From CAVWCQ01 sp963753545 (lineage in GTDB: Bacteria > Chloroflexota > Anaerolineae > Aggregatilineales > Aggregatilineaceae): a stretch of DNA of 64,000 nucleotides. Shown one piece after another: positions 48,751 through 57,237 of this stretch. Location of the stretch: NCBI GenBank assembly GCA_963753545.1, contig CAVWCQ010000008.1, positions 3,100,001-3,164,000 on the forward strand. The letters run 5' to 3'. Within the stretch, counting starts at the first letter, position 1. Every line of letters begins with the position of its first letter. The notes beneath the pieces were generated by a model. That model did no database searches and was not told the DNA's origin. It saw only the letters and a program-made list of their open reading frames with translations. The position numbers were made by a program, and so were the translations under genes.

Positions 48751-49858
48751 ATGTTTCTTATGACGCATTCCGAACGCCACTGGGGCTGCCGGATCAACGA
48801 TCAGATTACATGGAATGGCTTTCGCAGCCTGTTGATCCAGAATGAACTGCTGCAGATTGTTGTCCTGGTTGATAAAGGTTCTGAGATTTTTCAGTTTCTC
48901 TATAAACCACTGGATATAGATTTTTTGTGGCATGGACCAAACTCCCTGCGCCGCACATCGCATTTTGTCGGCGCGGCAGGATCGCCCGTGACACCCTTCT
49001 TTGACCGCTGGACCGGGGCCTGGTTCGAGGTTCTGCCCAATGGCGGCCCCGCTTGCGACTACAAAGGCGCGTCACTGGGCTTTTTTGCAGAGACGGTTAA
49101 TGTGCCCTGGGAATATCGCATTTTGGAAGACACGCCGGAGCGCGTCAGCGTCGCCCTGTGGATCAAGACGTATCGCACCCCGTTCCTGCTCCAGAAGATA
49201 CTTACATTGGAACAGGGCAAGGCAGCGCTTTATATCGAAGAAAACCTGACGAACCAGGGTAACGAATGCATGGATTTTATGTGGGGCCACCACCCGGTTG
49301 TCGGGCCGCCGTTTCTGGATGAGTTCCTGCTGCCTGTCCGCGCCCAACTCGCGAGTTGAAGTGCTGCACGATGAAGATGGACCTGATTATCGCATGGGAC
49401 TGCACCAGATAGGGCGTTGGCCCATCATCCAATCGCGGACAGGCGCGCCGCTGGATTTACGACAGATCCCGCCGCCGTCGAGTTGCACGATGGACAACTG
49501 CTATCTGAGCGAGTTTGAAGAAGGGTGGATAGCCATCAGCAACACCCGCCGCAAGGTTGGATTTGGCCTGGCCTGGAATCCTGACGTGTTCCGCTACACC
49601 TGGATCTGGCAGGCTTTCGGCGGCGGGATCGGCTATCCCTGGTATGGGCGCACCTATAACATGGGCATCGAACCCTGGACGAGCTTCCCTTGCGGTGGAC
49701 TGAACGAAGCCCTACAACGCGGGACGGCGCTGCAAATTGGCCCCGGAGAACAGCTCAGCACGTGGTTGACAGCGGTCGCCTATACCGATGCCGACGTGGT
49801 ATCCAGCATCAAACGCGATGGTACTGTCATCGCCAAGGAGCAAATATGCCGTCAATGA
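48751..49858 (+). CDS. Aldose-1-epimerase-like protein (one frameshift)
   Basis: Removing one C from CC 49333-49334 gives 368 residues, with the repaired strand FLLLSAPNSRVEV. The protein has the long beta-supersandwich organisation of galactose-mutarotase-like proteins of the DUF4432/aldose epimerase group: ILTLEQGKAALYIEENLTN, MWGHHPVVGPPFL (catalytic-type His pair) and IWQAFGGGIGYPWYG. It probably interconverts anomers of the sugar handled by this operon. Its end overlaps the following NagB-like gene by 13 bp. Confidence 0.65.
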
Positions 49859-50733
49859 TCGATCCCAGGCAGTTATTCGAGTGGTGCCGTATTCCCGTTG
49901 AGGAATTAGAGAACCACCCTGACGCCAAGATCAAAATCAAAATACTGGATACGCCAGATGAGGTACACCGCTGGGCGGCGCGCGATATGGCTGACGAGAT
50001 CAAAGCCAACAACGCGGCAGGCCGCCCGACACGCTGGATTCTGCCATGCGGTCCCACCAAACAGTATCCCTATTTCGCTCAGTTCGTAAACGGCGAACGG
50101 ATCAGCTTGCGCAGCCTGCACGTCTTTCACATGGATGACTGTCTGGACTGGGAAGGACGCCATGTGCCGCTGGATCACCCCTTCAGCTATCAAGGGTGGA
50201 TGTGCCGGAATTTCTACGATCCCATTGATCCCGAACTTGCTGTGCCAACCGAACAGCGGCATTTCCCATCGGTTTATGATCTTGACGACATCAGCCGGGC
50301 GATTGAGGCTGTTGGCGGGGTCGATACGATGTATGGCGGAGTAGGCTACAGGGGGCATATCGCTTATAACGAGCCGCCGCGCTCCCCCTGGTATACCGTA
50401 ACGCCAGAGGCTTTCCGCAATTCAAAAACACGCATCCTGCACCTGAACGACGATACGTTGATTGCGGTCAGCCAGCGTACCGTTGGCGGGCTTTCACATC
50501 TGGTCCCGCCGATGGCGATTACGATGGGCATGAAAGATCTGCTGTCAGCCAGCCGCATCCGGCTGCTCTCCGATACAGGACCCTGGAAACGAACGGTCAT
50601 GCGCATGCTGCTTTTTGGTCCGGTGACAGTCGAGTATCCGGTGACCTTCGTCCAGGAACATCCCGACGCCATGATCGTTGTGGATCGGAATACGGTTATT
50701 CCGCCATTGGAGGGCATCGACAATGTCTGGTGA
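49846..50733 (+). CDS. NagB-like sugar-phosphate isomerase, divergent
   Basis: 295 residues from ATG 49846 with AAGGAG five nt upstream. Conserved NagB parts: ILPCGPTKQYPYFA, VFHMDDCLDW, GGVGYRGHIAYNEPP, and LSHLVPPMAITMGMKDLL. In the active-site block the triad Asp of E. coli NagB is replaced by Arg, while the His and Glu remain, so its substrate may differ from glucosamine-6-phosphate. It is longer than NagB (266). It is encoded between the mutarotase-like gene and the kinase gene, with overlaps on both sides. Confidence 0.75.
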   Translation: MPSMIDPRQLFEWCRIPVEELENHPDAKIKIKILDTPDEVHRWAARDMADEIKANNAAGRPTRWILPCGPTKQYPYFAQFVNGERISLRSLHVFHMDDCLDWEGRHVPLDHPFSYQGWMCRNFYDPIDPELAVPTEQRHFPSVYDLDDISRAIEAVGGVDTMYGGVGYRGHIAYNEPPRSPWYTVTPEAFRNSKTRILHLNDDTLIAVSQRTVGGLSHLVPPMAITMGMKDLLSASRIRLLSDTGPWKRTVMRMLLFGPVTVEYPVTFVQEHPDAMIVVDRNTVIPPLEGIDNVW

Positions 50734-51646
50734 TCCCCAGATCATCGTTGTAGGCAGCCACGCTCCCGGGTTATTTCTGCGTGTGAAGCAGATTCCCCGG
50801 GCCGGTGAAACGATCATTGGCTGGGACTTTCAGGAGCCAATAGACGGCGGTAAAGGCTCAAATCAGGCTATCGCTGTGGCAAAACTGGGTATGCCAGTGA
50901 GTTTTGTGGGCTGCGTTGGGCAGGATCGCATTGGCGACGACGGCGAACGCTGGATGCGTGAAGCCGGGGTCGATACATGCTGTTTACGCCGAAGTGCCAC
51001 GTCCATGAGCGGCGTTGGATTTATCCTGCTCAATGAGGACGGCATCCCCGCGATGGTGACTTCGCTGGGGGCCAACGCTGAACTGTCCACAGAAGACATT
51101 GATTCTGCTCTGGCTCGATTTCCGGGAGCGGCTGTGCTGCTCACTCAGTTCGAAATCGATCCGGCAATTGCACTGTATGCTGCGCGGGCTGCTCGCCAGC
51201 GCGGTATGACAGCAATTGTCAATCCTGCGCCTGCCGTGCGGGTTGCCGGATTGGATGCAGCAACCATTCTGACCCCCAACGAAACCGAAGCGAAGGTTTT
51301 GTTAGGACTGGACCCAGAAGCCGCCGTTGATCATCTTGAACTCGCTAACCGCTTGCGCCAACAGAGTCACGTCGATCATTTGATCATTACCGTTGGGGAA
51401 AAGGGCGTGGTCGGAGCGGATGAGTCGGGCATCTGGGAAATCAAGTCGCCGCAGATTGAAGTTACTGACACGAGTGGGGCAGGTGACGTATTCTGCGCAG
51501 CACTGGCTGTCGGGCTGACGGAGGGTAAGTCTCTCCAGTCGGCTGCGGAATGGGCCTGTACTGCCGCCACACTCTCTGTTTCGAAGGTCGGGACTATTCC
51601 GGCTTTTCCAACTCGCGCAGAAGTCGATCAGTTTATAAGGGGGTGA
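50723..51646 (+). CDS. Ribokinase-like PfkB-family sugar kinase
   Basis: 307 residues from ATG 50723, overlapping the NagB-like gene by 11 bp. PfkB signatures: GGKGSNQAIAVAKLGMPVSFVGCVGQD near the start and DTSGAGDVFCAALAVG with the catalytic Asp near the end. It transfers phosphate from ATP to a sugar, probably providing the phospho-sugar for the NagB-like protein encoded just before it. The resemblance is closest to ribokinases, but substrate specificity cannot be read reliably. Confidence 0.85.
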   Translation: MSGDPQIIVVGSHAPGLFLRVKQIPRAGETIIGWDFQEPIDGGKGSNQAIAVAKLGMPVSFVGCVGQDRIGDDGERWMREAGVDTCCLRRSATSMSGVGFILLNEDGIPAMVTSLGANAELSTEDIDSALARFPGAAVLLTQFEIDPAIALYAARAARQRGMTAIVNPAPAVRVAGLDAATILTPNETEAKVLLGLDPEAAVDHLELANRLRQQSHVDHLIITVGEKGVVGADESGIWEIKSPQIEVTDTSGAGDVFCAALAVGLTEGKSLQSAAEWACTAATLSVSKVGTIPAFPTRAEVDQFIRG

Positions 51647-51729
51647 GACATCGTTACAGATAGGGAAGGAACGTGCATGACCGTTTTTTAGCACAAAAGA
51701 CACATTCTTTAGCCACAAGGAGCACTGTA

Positions 51730-53004
51730 ATGAAAACGCATCGTTTGATAGTTGCAGTAACGCTGCTGCTGGTCGTCACGGCTCTCGCGCTCAATGGGAA
51801 TGTTTCTGCCCGTCAGACAGAAATGACTGTCTCCTATATGCAGTCAGGAACTTATGACAAGGCTGCTGAGGCACTCGCCGCGAGTTTCGAAGACGAAACT
51901 GGAATCAAGGTTAATGTGGTTGCCTTCCCCTGGGCGGACCTGCGCCAGAATAACACAACCGACCTGCTCACTGGAACGAATGAATATGATGTCATGAGCG
52001 GCGGGTACTATCTGGCTGATGTCTATGATTATTTCGAACCGCTCACCAGCTACATTGAAGCATCCAACTATGCGGAAGGGATGATTCCAGGACTGATGGA
52101 TCCGGGCCGTTCTGAATGGTCGAACGGCGAACAAATTGGTATCCCCTATGGCATTGACGCTTACGGCTTGATGGTCAACGACGAATTGTTGGCCCAGGCT
52201 GGGGTTGAACCGAATTTCGCCACCTGGGAAGATGTCCTGGCAGCGTGTGCTGTGATCGAAGAGAAACTGCCAGATATCGCTTGCTTGAGCTACCCCTCTG
52301 CCCAACCCGAACAGGCTCCGACGTTCTTCATTGCTATCTACGATGGTACCTATATTAACGCCGATGGTGAATATGAACTGGAAGCCGATAAGGCTGCCGC
52401 GGCGGCGGAAGTTGTCAGTCAGATTTGGACCTACCTGCCCGAAGACGGTATGGCGCTGACTTTTGAAGAAGCGGCGCAGATCTTTATGGATGGGAAGTCC
52501 GCGATGTTGGCGGACTGGCCCAGCTTCGTCTCGACGACACTTGACAGCCCCGATAGCGGTGTCTATGGCAAGTGGAGCCAGGTTCCGTTCCCCGGCCCCG
52601 GCTTCCCGTGGCTGAGCCTGTGGCAGATGTTCATCCCCAAGGCGACCGAAGATAAGGACGCTGCGTTCAAGTGGATCCAGGAATACGCTGGCGAAGCAAA
52701 TGCCAAGGAATGGTATGTTACCTATGGCATCGGCTCGGTGTGGCAATCCACCTATGAAGATGAGGAACTTGCGGCCCAGCATGCTCACCAGTGGCCTGCG
52801 CTGACGGGTGACTTTGCTCGTGCCAAGAACCCGCCGCTGAGTGGTGAAGCTCAGGACTTCCTGGCGGCTACCCTGATCGAGATCGCGACGGGTCAGACAT
52901 CCGCAGCCGATGGCATTGCGTCGGTCAACGAAACATGGAAGACCATCCCGGTTCCACCGTCTACTCTCGAAGTTGCGGCTGCCGCAGGCTTCCAGGCGCA
53001 GTAG
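51730..53004 (+). CDS. Family 1 sugar ABC-transporter binding protein
   Basis: 424 residues from ATG 51730 with AAGGAG eight nt upstream. Signal peptide LIVAVTLLLVVTALALNGNVSA. The mature part follows the MalE/UgpB-like pattern (ASFEDETGIKVNVVAFPW, YDVMSGGYYLADVYDY, FMDGKSAMLADWPSFV, FIPKATEDKDAAFKWIQEYAG). It binds the sugar outside the membrane and presents it to the two permeases encoded downstream. A strong stem-loop follows its stop codon. Confidence 0.88.
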   Translation: MKTHRLIVAVTLLLVVTALALNGNVSARQTEMTVSYMQSGTYDKAAEALAASFEDETGIKVNVVAFPWADLRQNNTTDLLTGTNEYDVMSGGYYLADVYDYFEPLTSYIEASNYAEGMIPGLMDPGRSEWSNGEQIGIPYGIDAYGLMVNDELLAQAGVEPNFATWEDVLAACAVIEEKLPDIACLSYPSAQPEQAPTFFIAIYDGTYINADGEYELEADKAAAAAEVVSQIWTYLPEDGMALTFEEAAQIFMDGKSAMLADWPSFVSTTLDSPDSGVYGKWSQVPFPGPGFPWLSLWQMFIPKATEDKDAAFKWIQEYAGEANAKEWYVTYGIGSVWQSTYEDEELAAQHAHQWPALTGDFARAKNPPLSGEAQDFLAATLIEIATGQTSAADGIASVNETWKTIPVPPSTLEVAAAAGFQAQ

Positions 53005-53028
53005 GTTTGAACGCTTTTTGAACCGTTC

Positions 53029-53063
53029 GCTTCAGGGCAGGCTCAAAAAGTCTGCCCTGAAGC
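53029..53063 (+). promoter_or_regulatory. Intercistronic stem-loop after the binding-protein gene
   Basis: GCTTCAGGGCAG (53029-53040), an 11-nt loop and the exact complement (53052-53063): a perfect 12-bp stem with no following T run. It likely protects the 3' end of binding-protein mRNA and sets its level above that of the permeases. Confidence 0.75.
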
Positions 53064-53086
53064 AGATAGCATGAGGATCGGCAGTT

Positions 53087-54037
53087 ATGGCAACAACTGG
53101 TACCGCGCTTGAAGAGAGGCTATTCTCCCGCTGGGAGGTTGCAAGATCTTACCTGGCTGAAAACGGGATGCTGATTCTGTTCCTGGTGCCAGCCGTCCTC
53201 ATCTTAATCGTCACTCAAGGATATCCGCTGGCGTATTCCGCCTATTTTTCCGTGCGCGACTGGACACTGGCGCGCTCACCTCATCCTGGCCCATATATTG
53301 CTCTGGACAACTACAGCCGGGCCTTCCATGATCCGCAGTTTACGGATTCAGTCAAAACGACTCTCTATTTCGCTCTCATGGCAACATTCTTTGAGATACT
53401 GGTCGGTTTTATCCTCGCCTATCTGACGGTAGGAGAAAGTTTTTGGCTGCAAATAAGCCGGACGATCCTGATCATGCCGATGGTCATCGCCCCGGTAGCG
53501 GTCGGAACCATGTGGCGCATGATGTACAGCGCCCGTGCCGGGTTAATCAACTATTTATTGAGCAAGGTTGGCATAAACGGCCCAGATTGGTTGGGAGACC
53601 CTTCGGTTACCTTAAACTCGCTGGTCATTGTCGATGTCTGGGAATGGGCACCCTTCGTCATGGTCATTTATGCCGCGGCACTGACATCGTTACCCCGGGA
53701 ACCCTTCCGCGCCGCTACCGTTGATGGCGCATCTCGCTGGCAAATCTTCCGGCATATCACGATCCCGCTGTTGATGCCGGTTACGTTTTTGGTTCTGATG
53801 TTCCGCCTCATTGATACCGTAATGACGCTCGATACGGTGGTCACAATGACATTTGGCGGACCCGGTTTTAAGACGAATTTGCTCAGTTTTTGGATCTACC
53901 GGCAAGGGCTGCGCTACTACAATATCAGCTATGCTGCCGCTCTGTCGTGGATACTGCTGATTGCCTGTCTCATCCTTGCTACGATGCTGCTCATCGTGCG
54001 CCAACGTTTAACTCATTGGCAGGGAACACAATCATGA
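53087..54037 (+). CDS. Sugar ABC permease, MalF/UgpA type
   Basis: 316 residues, six or more membrane segments beginning at about residue 27 (MLILFLVPAVLILIVTQGYPLAYSAY). The cytoplasmic coupling loop is EPFRAATVDGASRWQIFRHITIP, the EAA motif of MalF-type permeases. Its stop overlaps the next permease start by four bases (ATGA). It forms the channel with the following protein. Confidence 0.88.
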   Translation: MATTGTALEERLFSRWEVARSYLAENGMLILFLVPAVLILIVTQGYPLAYSAYFSVRDWTLARSPHPGPYIALDNYSRAFHDPQFTDSVKTTLYFALMATFFEILVGFILAYLTVGESFWLQISRTILIMPMVIAPVAVGTMWRMMYSARAGLINYLLSKVGINGPDWLGDPSVTLNSLVIVDVWEWAPFVMVIYAAALTSLPREPFRAATVDGASRWQIFRHITIPLLMPVTFLVLMFRLIDTVMTLDTVVTMTFGGPGFKTNLLSFWIYRQGLRYYNISYAAALSWILLIACLILATMLLIVRQRLTHWQGTQS

Positions 54038-54891
54038 CAAACGAACGCTTTAGCCAGCTCACATCCATACTGAGTGCGGTAACACGGGTGGTTCTGATTC
54101 TGATCTGCCTGGCTGTGTTCAGTATGCCGTTTATTTTTCTGTTTCTGAACAGTGTCAAACCTCCGAATGAATATTACGCGTCTCCGGTGCATGTGATTCC
54201 CAGCCATTTCACCCTGGAACATTACCGGGATGTGTTCAGCAAAAACGAAGATACCCTTCTGTATCTGAAAAATTCGCTGATCATTACGGCGGCAACAACA
54301 GGAATTAGCGTGTTCATTGGCGGGCTGGCAGCGTACAGTCTGGCGCGGCTTAAGCTGCCGATGCACCTGTCGTCGGTGATTGCTTTTGCTTTTTTGATCG
54401 TGCGCTTCTACCCGAAAATGACTGTTGCGCTTCCCTACTTTATTCTGATGCGCGACTTGCATCTAATCGATAAACGCGAGGCAGTGATTATTGCCCATGT
54501 AAGCCTGACATTGCCGTTTACAGTCTGGCTGATGCTGACGTTTTTTGCCGACTTGCCGAAGGAACTGGAACAGTCGGCTATGCTGGATGGCTGTAATCCC
54601 TGGCAGCGATTTATAAAGATTATCTTACCGCTTACCGCTCCAGCTCTCGTCGCCGCTGCGATTTTGACGGCGTTGTTATCATGGAATGAGTTTCTGCTGG
54701 CATCAACTGTCACCAGGGTCGATGCCAAGACTCTGCCTGTGCGTATATCGGCTTTCATTACCGACAAAGGTATTTTGTGGGGGCCGATGTCCGCAATGAG
54801 TACGGTGATCGTCATCCCGATGATGATGTTTGCGCTCTTTGCGCAGCGCTATCTTGTACGTGGTCTCACACTCGGTGCAGTGAAGGGGTAA
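54034..54891 (+). CDS. Sugar ABC permease, MalG/UgpE type
   Basis: 285 residues from ATG 54034; the longer upstream frame only reads the previous gene. Six membrane segments and the EAA loop ELEQSAMLDGCNPWQRFIKIILP. It is the second channel subunit of the importer and is followed after 3 bp by its ATPase gene. Confidence 0.88.
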   Translation: MTNERFSQLTSILSAVTRVVLILICLAVFSMPFIFLFLNSVKPPNEYYASPVHVIPSHFTLEHYRDVFSKNEDTLLYLKNSLIITAATTGISVFIGGLAAYSLARLKLPMHLSSVIAFAFLIVRFYPKMTVALPYFILMRDLHLIDKREAVIIAHVSLTLPFTVWLMLTFFADLPKELEQSAMLDGCNPWQRFIKIILPLTAPALVAAAILTALLSWNEFLLASTVTRVDAKTLPVRISAFITDKGILWGPMSAMSTVIVIPMMMFALFAQRYLVRGLTLGAVKG

Positions 54892-54894
54892 GCG

Positions 54895-55986
54895 ATGGCA
54901 ACAGTTGAACTGCACAATCTTAGCAAACAATTCCGAAATGTTCTCGCTGTGCGCAATGTGAATCTGACCATTCATGATCATGAGTTCGTATCGCTGCTGG
55001 GGCCGTCGGGGTGTGGCAAAACGACGACATTGAATATGATCGCCGGGCTTGAAAAACCAACCAGCGGTCAGATTTTGATCGATGGACGCCCAGTTACGCA
55101 TGTGCCCCCAGCTAAACGCAATATCGCGATGGTGTTCCAGACTTACGCCTTGTATCCGCACATGACTGTGTACAAAAACATGGCCTTTGCCCTTAAAATC
55201 CGCAAGACGAACAAAAAGACGATGGACGGGCGGATTCGAGAGGCAGCAGAGGCCTTGGGAATATTGGAACTGCTAGACCGCTACCCGCGCCAGCTATCGG
55301 GCGGGCAGCGCCAGCGTGTGGCCTTGGGTCGGGCCATTGTGCGCGATCCAATCGTTTTTCTGCTCGATGAACCACTTAGCAACCTGGATGCCGTGCTGCG
55401 GGTGCAGACACGCGCCGAGCTAAAGATGCTGTTTAATCGCTTGCAAACTACCGCGATCTACGTCACTCATGATCAGTCCGAAGCCATGACAATGAGTGAC
55501 CGGATAGCGATCTTTCGCCTGGGAGAACTTCAGCAGGTCGATACTCCGCTGAATATTTACTATTCACCTGCCAACCAGTTTGTCGCGGGATTTGTCGGCA
55601 ACCCGCCCATGAATTTTATGGAAGCCAGTGTTACGCCGGAAGGTAAATTGTCTGTCTTTGGGACACTGATCGATGTCCCGCCCGACTTTGACCCACGCCC
55701 GTATATCGAAAAAAAGATTATGCTGGGTATCCGTCCCGAAGAAATCCGGTTTGCGGCAAGCGGCGATCTGGGCGGCGTGGTCCGCGTGGTGGAAAACTTC
55801 GGCTCAAGCGTCTTATGCTACGTGGATATCCATAACCAACTGCTTAAGGTGCAGTCAGAAGCCAGCAAGGATATATCTCTGGGCCAGATGATTCACCTGA
55901 TCTTTTTACCGCAGCACTTGTATCTGTTCGATCCTGTCACAGAAAAAGCACTGCGCACGCCGGGCATAAAATCACGCCAGGCATGA
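54895..55986 (+). CDS. Sugar ABC importer ATPase, UgpC/MsmK/MalK type
   Basis: 363 residues. Walker A GPSGCGKTTT, signature LSGGQRQRVALGRA, Walker B VFLLDEPLSNLDA and the D-loop/H-loop YVTHDQSEAMTMSDR. The C-terminal 120 residues form the regulatory domain of the MalK group (GIRPEEIRFA). It powers the importer made of the two preceding permeases. Many such ATPases serve several importers; here it is encoded within the operon. Confidence 0.9.
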   Translation: MATVELHNLSKQFRNVLAVRNVNLTIHDHEFVSLLGPSGCGKTTTLNMIAGLEKPTSGQILIDGRPVTHVPPAKRNIAMVFQTYALYPHMTVYKNMAFALKIRKTNKKTMDGRIREAAEALGILELLDRYPRQLSGGQRQRVALGRAIVRDPIVFLLDEPLSNLDAVLRVQTRAELKMLFNRLQTTAIYVTHDQSEAMTMSDRIAIFRLGELQQVDTPLNIYYSPANQFVAGFVGNPPMNFMEASVTPEGKLSVFGTLIDVPPDFDPRPYIEKKIMLGIRPEEIRFAASGDLGGVVRVVENFGSSVLCYVDIHNQLLKVQSEASKDISLGQMIHLIFLPQHLYLFDPVTEKALRTPGIKSRQA

Positions 55987-56002
55987 AATAAGGAGGAACA
56001 AA

Positions 56003-56980
56003 ATGCGCGTCGTTGCTATTGGCGGTACAGGCCATGTCGGAACCTATCTGATTCCTCGCCTCGTTAGCGAGGGCCATGACGTGGTTGTAGTTTCGCGCAA
56101 TCAGAGCGAATTATACCAACCGCACGGAGCATGGAGCCGGGTTCAGCGCGTGACAATTGATCGGGACGCAGCAGAAAAATCCGGTGATTTCGGCGCGCAA
56201 ATTCGAGCACTCGAACCCGATGTCGTAATCGATATGATCTGCTTCACGCTGGAGAGCGCCGTACAACTGGTCGAGGCACTGCGCGGTCAGGTCCAACATT
56301 TTTTGCACTGCGGCACGATTTGGATTCATGGCCCAAGCGTCGAGGTTCCCACAACCGAGGAGCAGCCGCGCCGTCCGTTTGGGGAATATGGTATTCAGAA
56401 AGCAAAAATTGAAGCTTATTTGCTGAATGAAGCACGCCGTAGTGGATTTCCAGCAACCTGTCTGCATCCTGGTCATATTGTCGGCCCTGGGTGGAATCCG
56501 CTTAATCCGCAGGGCCACTTTAATCCGGCGGTGTTTGAAAAACTGGCGCATGGTGAGGCAGTCGCGCTGCCCAATATGGGAATGGAAACGGTTCATCATG
56601 TTCATGCCGACGATGTAGCCCAGAGCTTTATGCAGGCCCTCGCCCATTGGAGCACGGCTATCGGGCAGAGTTTTCATGTGGTCTCCGCCGCCGCGTTGAC
56701 GCTGCGTGGATATGCTGAGACAGCCGCTCAGTGGTTTGGGCAGGAAGCAAATCTCGTTTATCTCCCTTGGGAAGAATGGCGCAAAACGGTTAGTGCGGAG
56801 GAGGCGCGGGCAACGTGGGATCATATCGCCCACAGCCCCAACTGCTCAATTGCGAAAGCGCAGCGCCTCATTAATTACCAGCCGCGCTATAGTTCTCTTC
56901 AGAGCATCTATAAATCGGTACAGTGGTTAGTTGATCATAGGAAAATAACAATCAAGCTCTCTACTGAGAGGGAGGTGTGA
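56003..56980 (+). CDS. NAD-dependent epimerase/dehydratase (extended SDR)
   Basis: 325 residues with GGAGG upstream. Rossmann glycine motif GGTGHVGTYLIPRL, and YGIQKAK giving the Tyr-x-x-x-Lys catalytic pair of SDR enzymes. Also HPGHIVGPGW, typical for UDP-glucose 4-epimerase-like proteins acting on simple sugars or sugar acids. Last gene of the operon. It may oxidise, dehydrate or epimerise the sugar imported by this locus. Confidence 0.82.
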   Translation: MRVVAIGGTGHVGTYLIPRLVSEGHDVVVVSRNQSELYQPHGAWSRVQRVTIDRDAAEKSGDFGAQIRALEPDVVIDMICFTLESAVQLVEALRGQVQHFLHCGTIWIHGPSVEVPTTEEQPRRPFGEYGIQKAKIEAYLLNEARRSGFPATCLHPGHIVGPGWNPLNPQGHFNPAVFEKLAHGEAVALPNMGMETVHHVHADDVAQSFMQALAHWSTAIGQSFHVVSAAALTLRGYAETAAQWFGQEANLVYLPWEEWRKTVSAEEARATWDHIAHSPNCSIAKAQRLINYQPRYSSLQSIYKSVQWLVDHRKITIKLSTEREV

Positions 56981-57218
56981 TGAAATCTGTTGCGGTTCAG
57001 AAGCGATTGACCAACGGAATATCCCTAGTAGTCATGGAGAATAAGGGGGCTACTTTCGTCATCCGGAGAAGAATGGCCTGTCAGGCGGCCCATCTGTCTA
57101 CCAGACCAAACGCATTCATTCCGCTCTTGACTATTTAACCCCGGCGGAGTTTGAAGGAGCTTGGCATCTCGCCTCTGGCAATACATCCCATAGGTCGATC
57201 TGTTTAGAAAAAGTGTGA
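56981..57218 (+). pseudogene. Decayed IS3-family transposase C-terminus
   Basis: From 57099 the frame reads YQTKRIHSALDYLTPAEFEGAW and stops at 57218. This is the C-terminal end of IS3/IS150-type transposases, where (Y)NTKRIHSALGYLTP is typical. Only the end is left; the part from 56981 to 57098 has a short frame (MKSVAVQKRL...) whose family I cannot fix. It marks the junction between the plus-strand amino-sugar operon and the minus-strand nucleoside cluster, so it may be a rearrangement point. Confidence 0.6.
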
Positions 57219-57237
57219 AAGACCGGTATTGTGTTTC

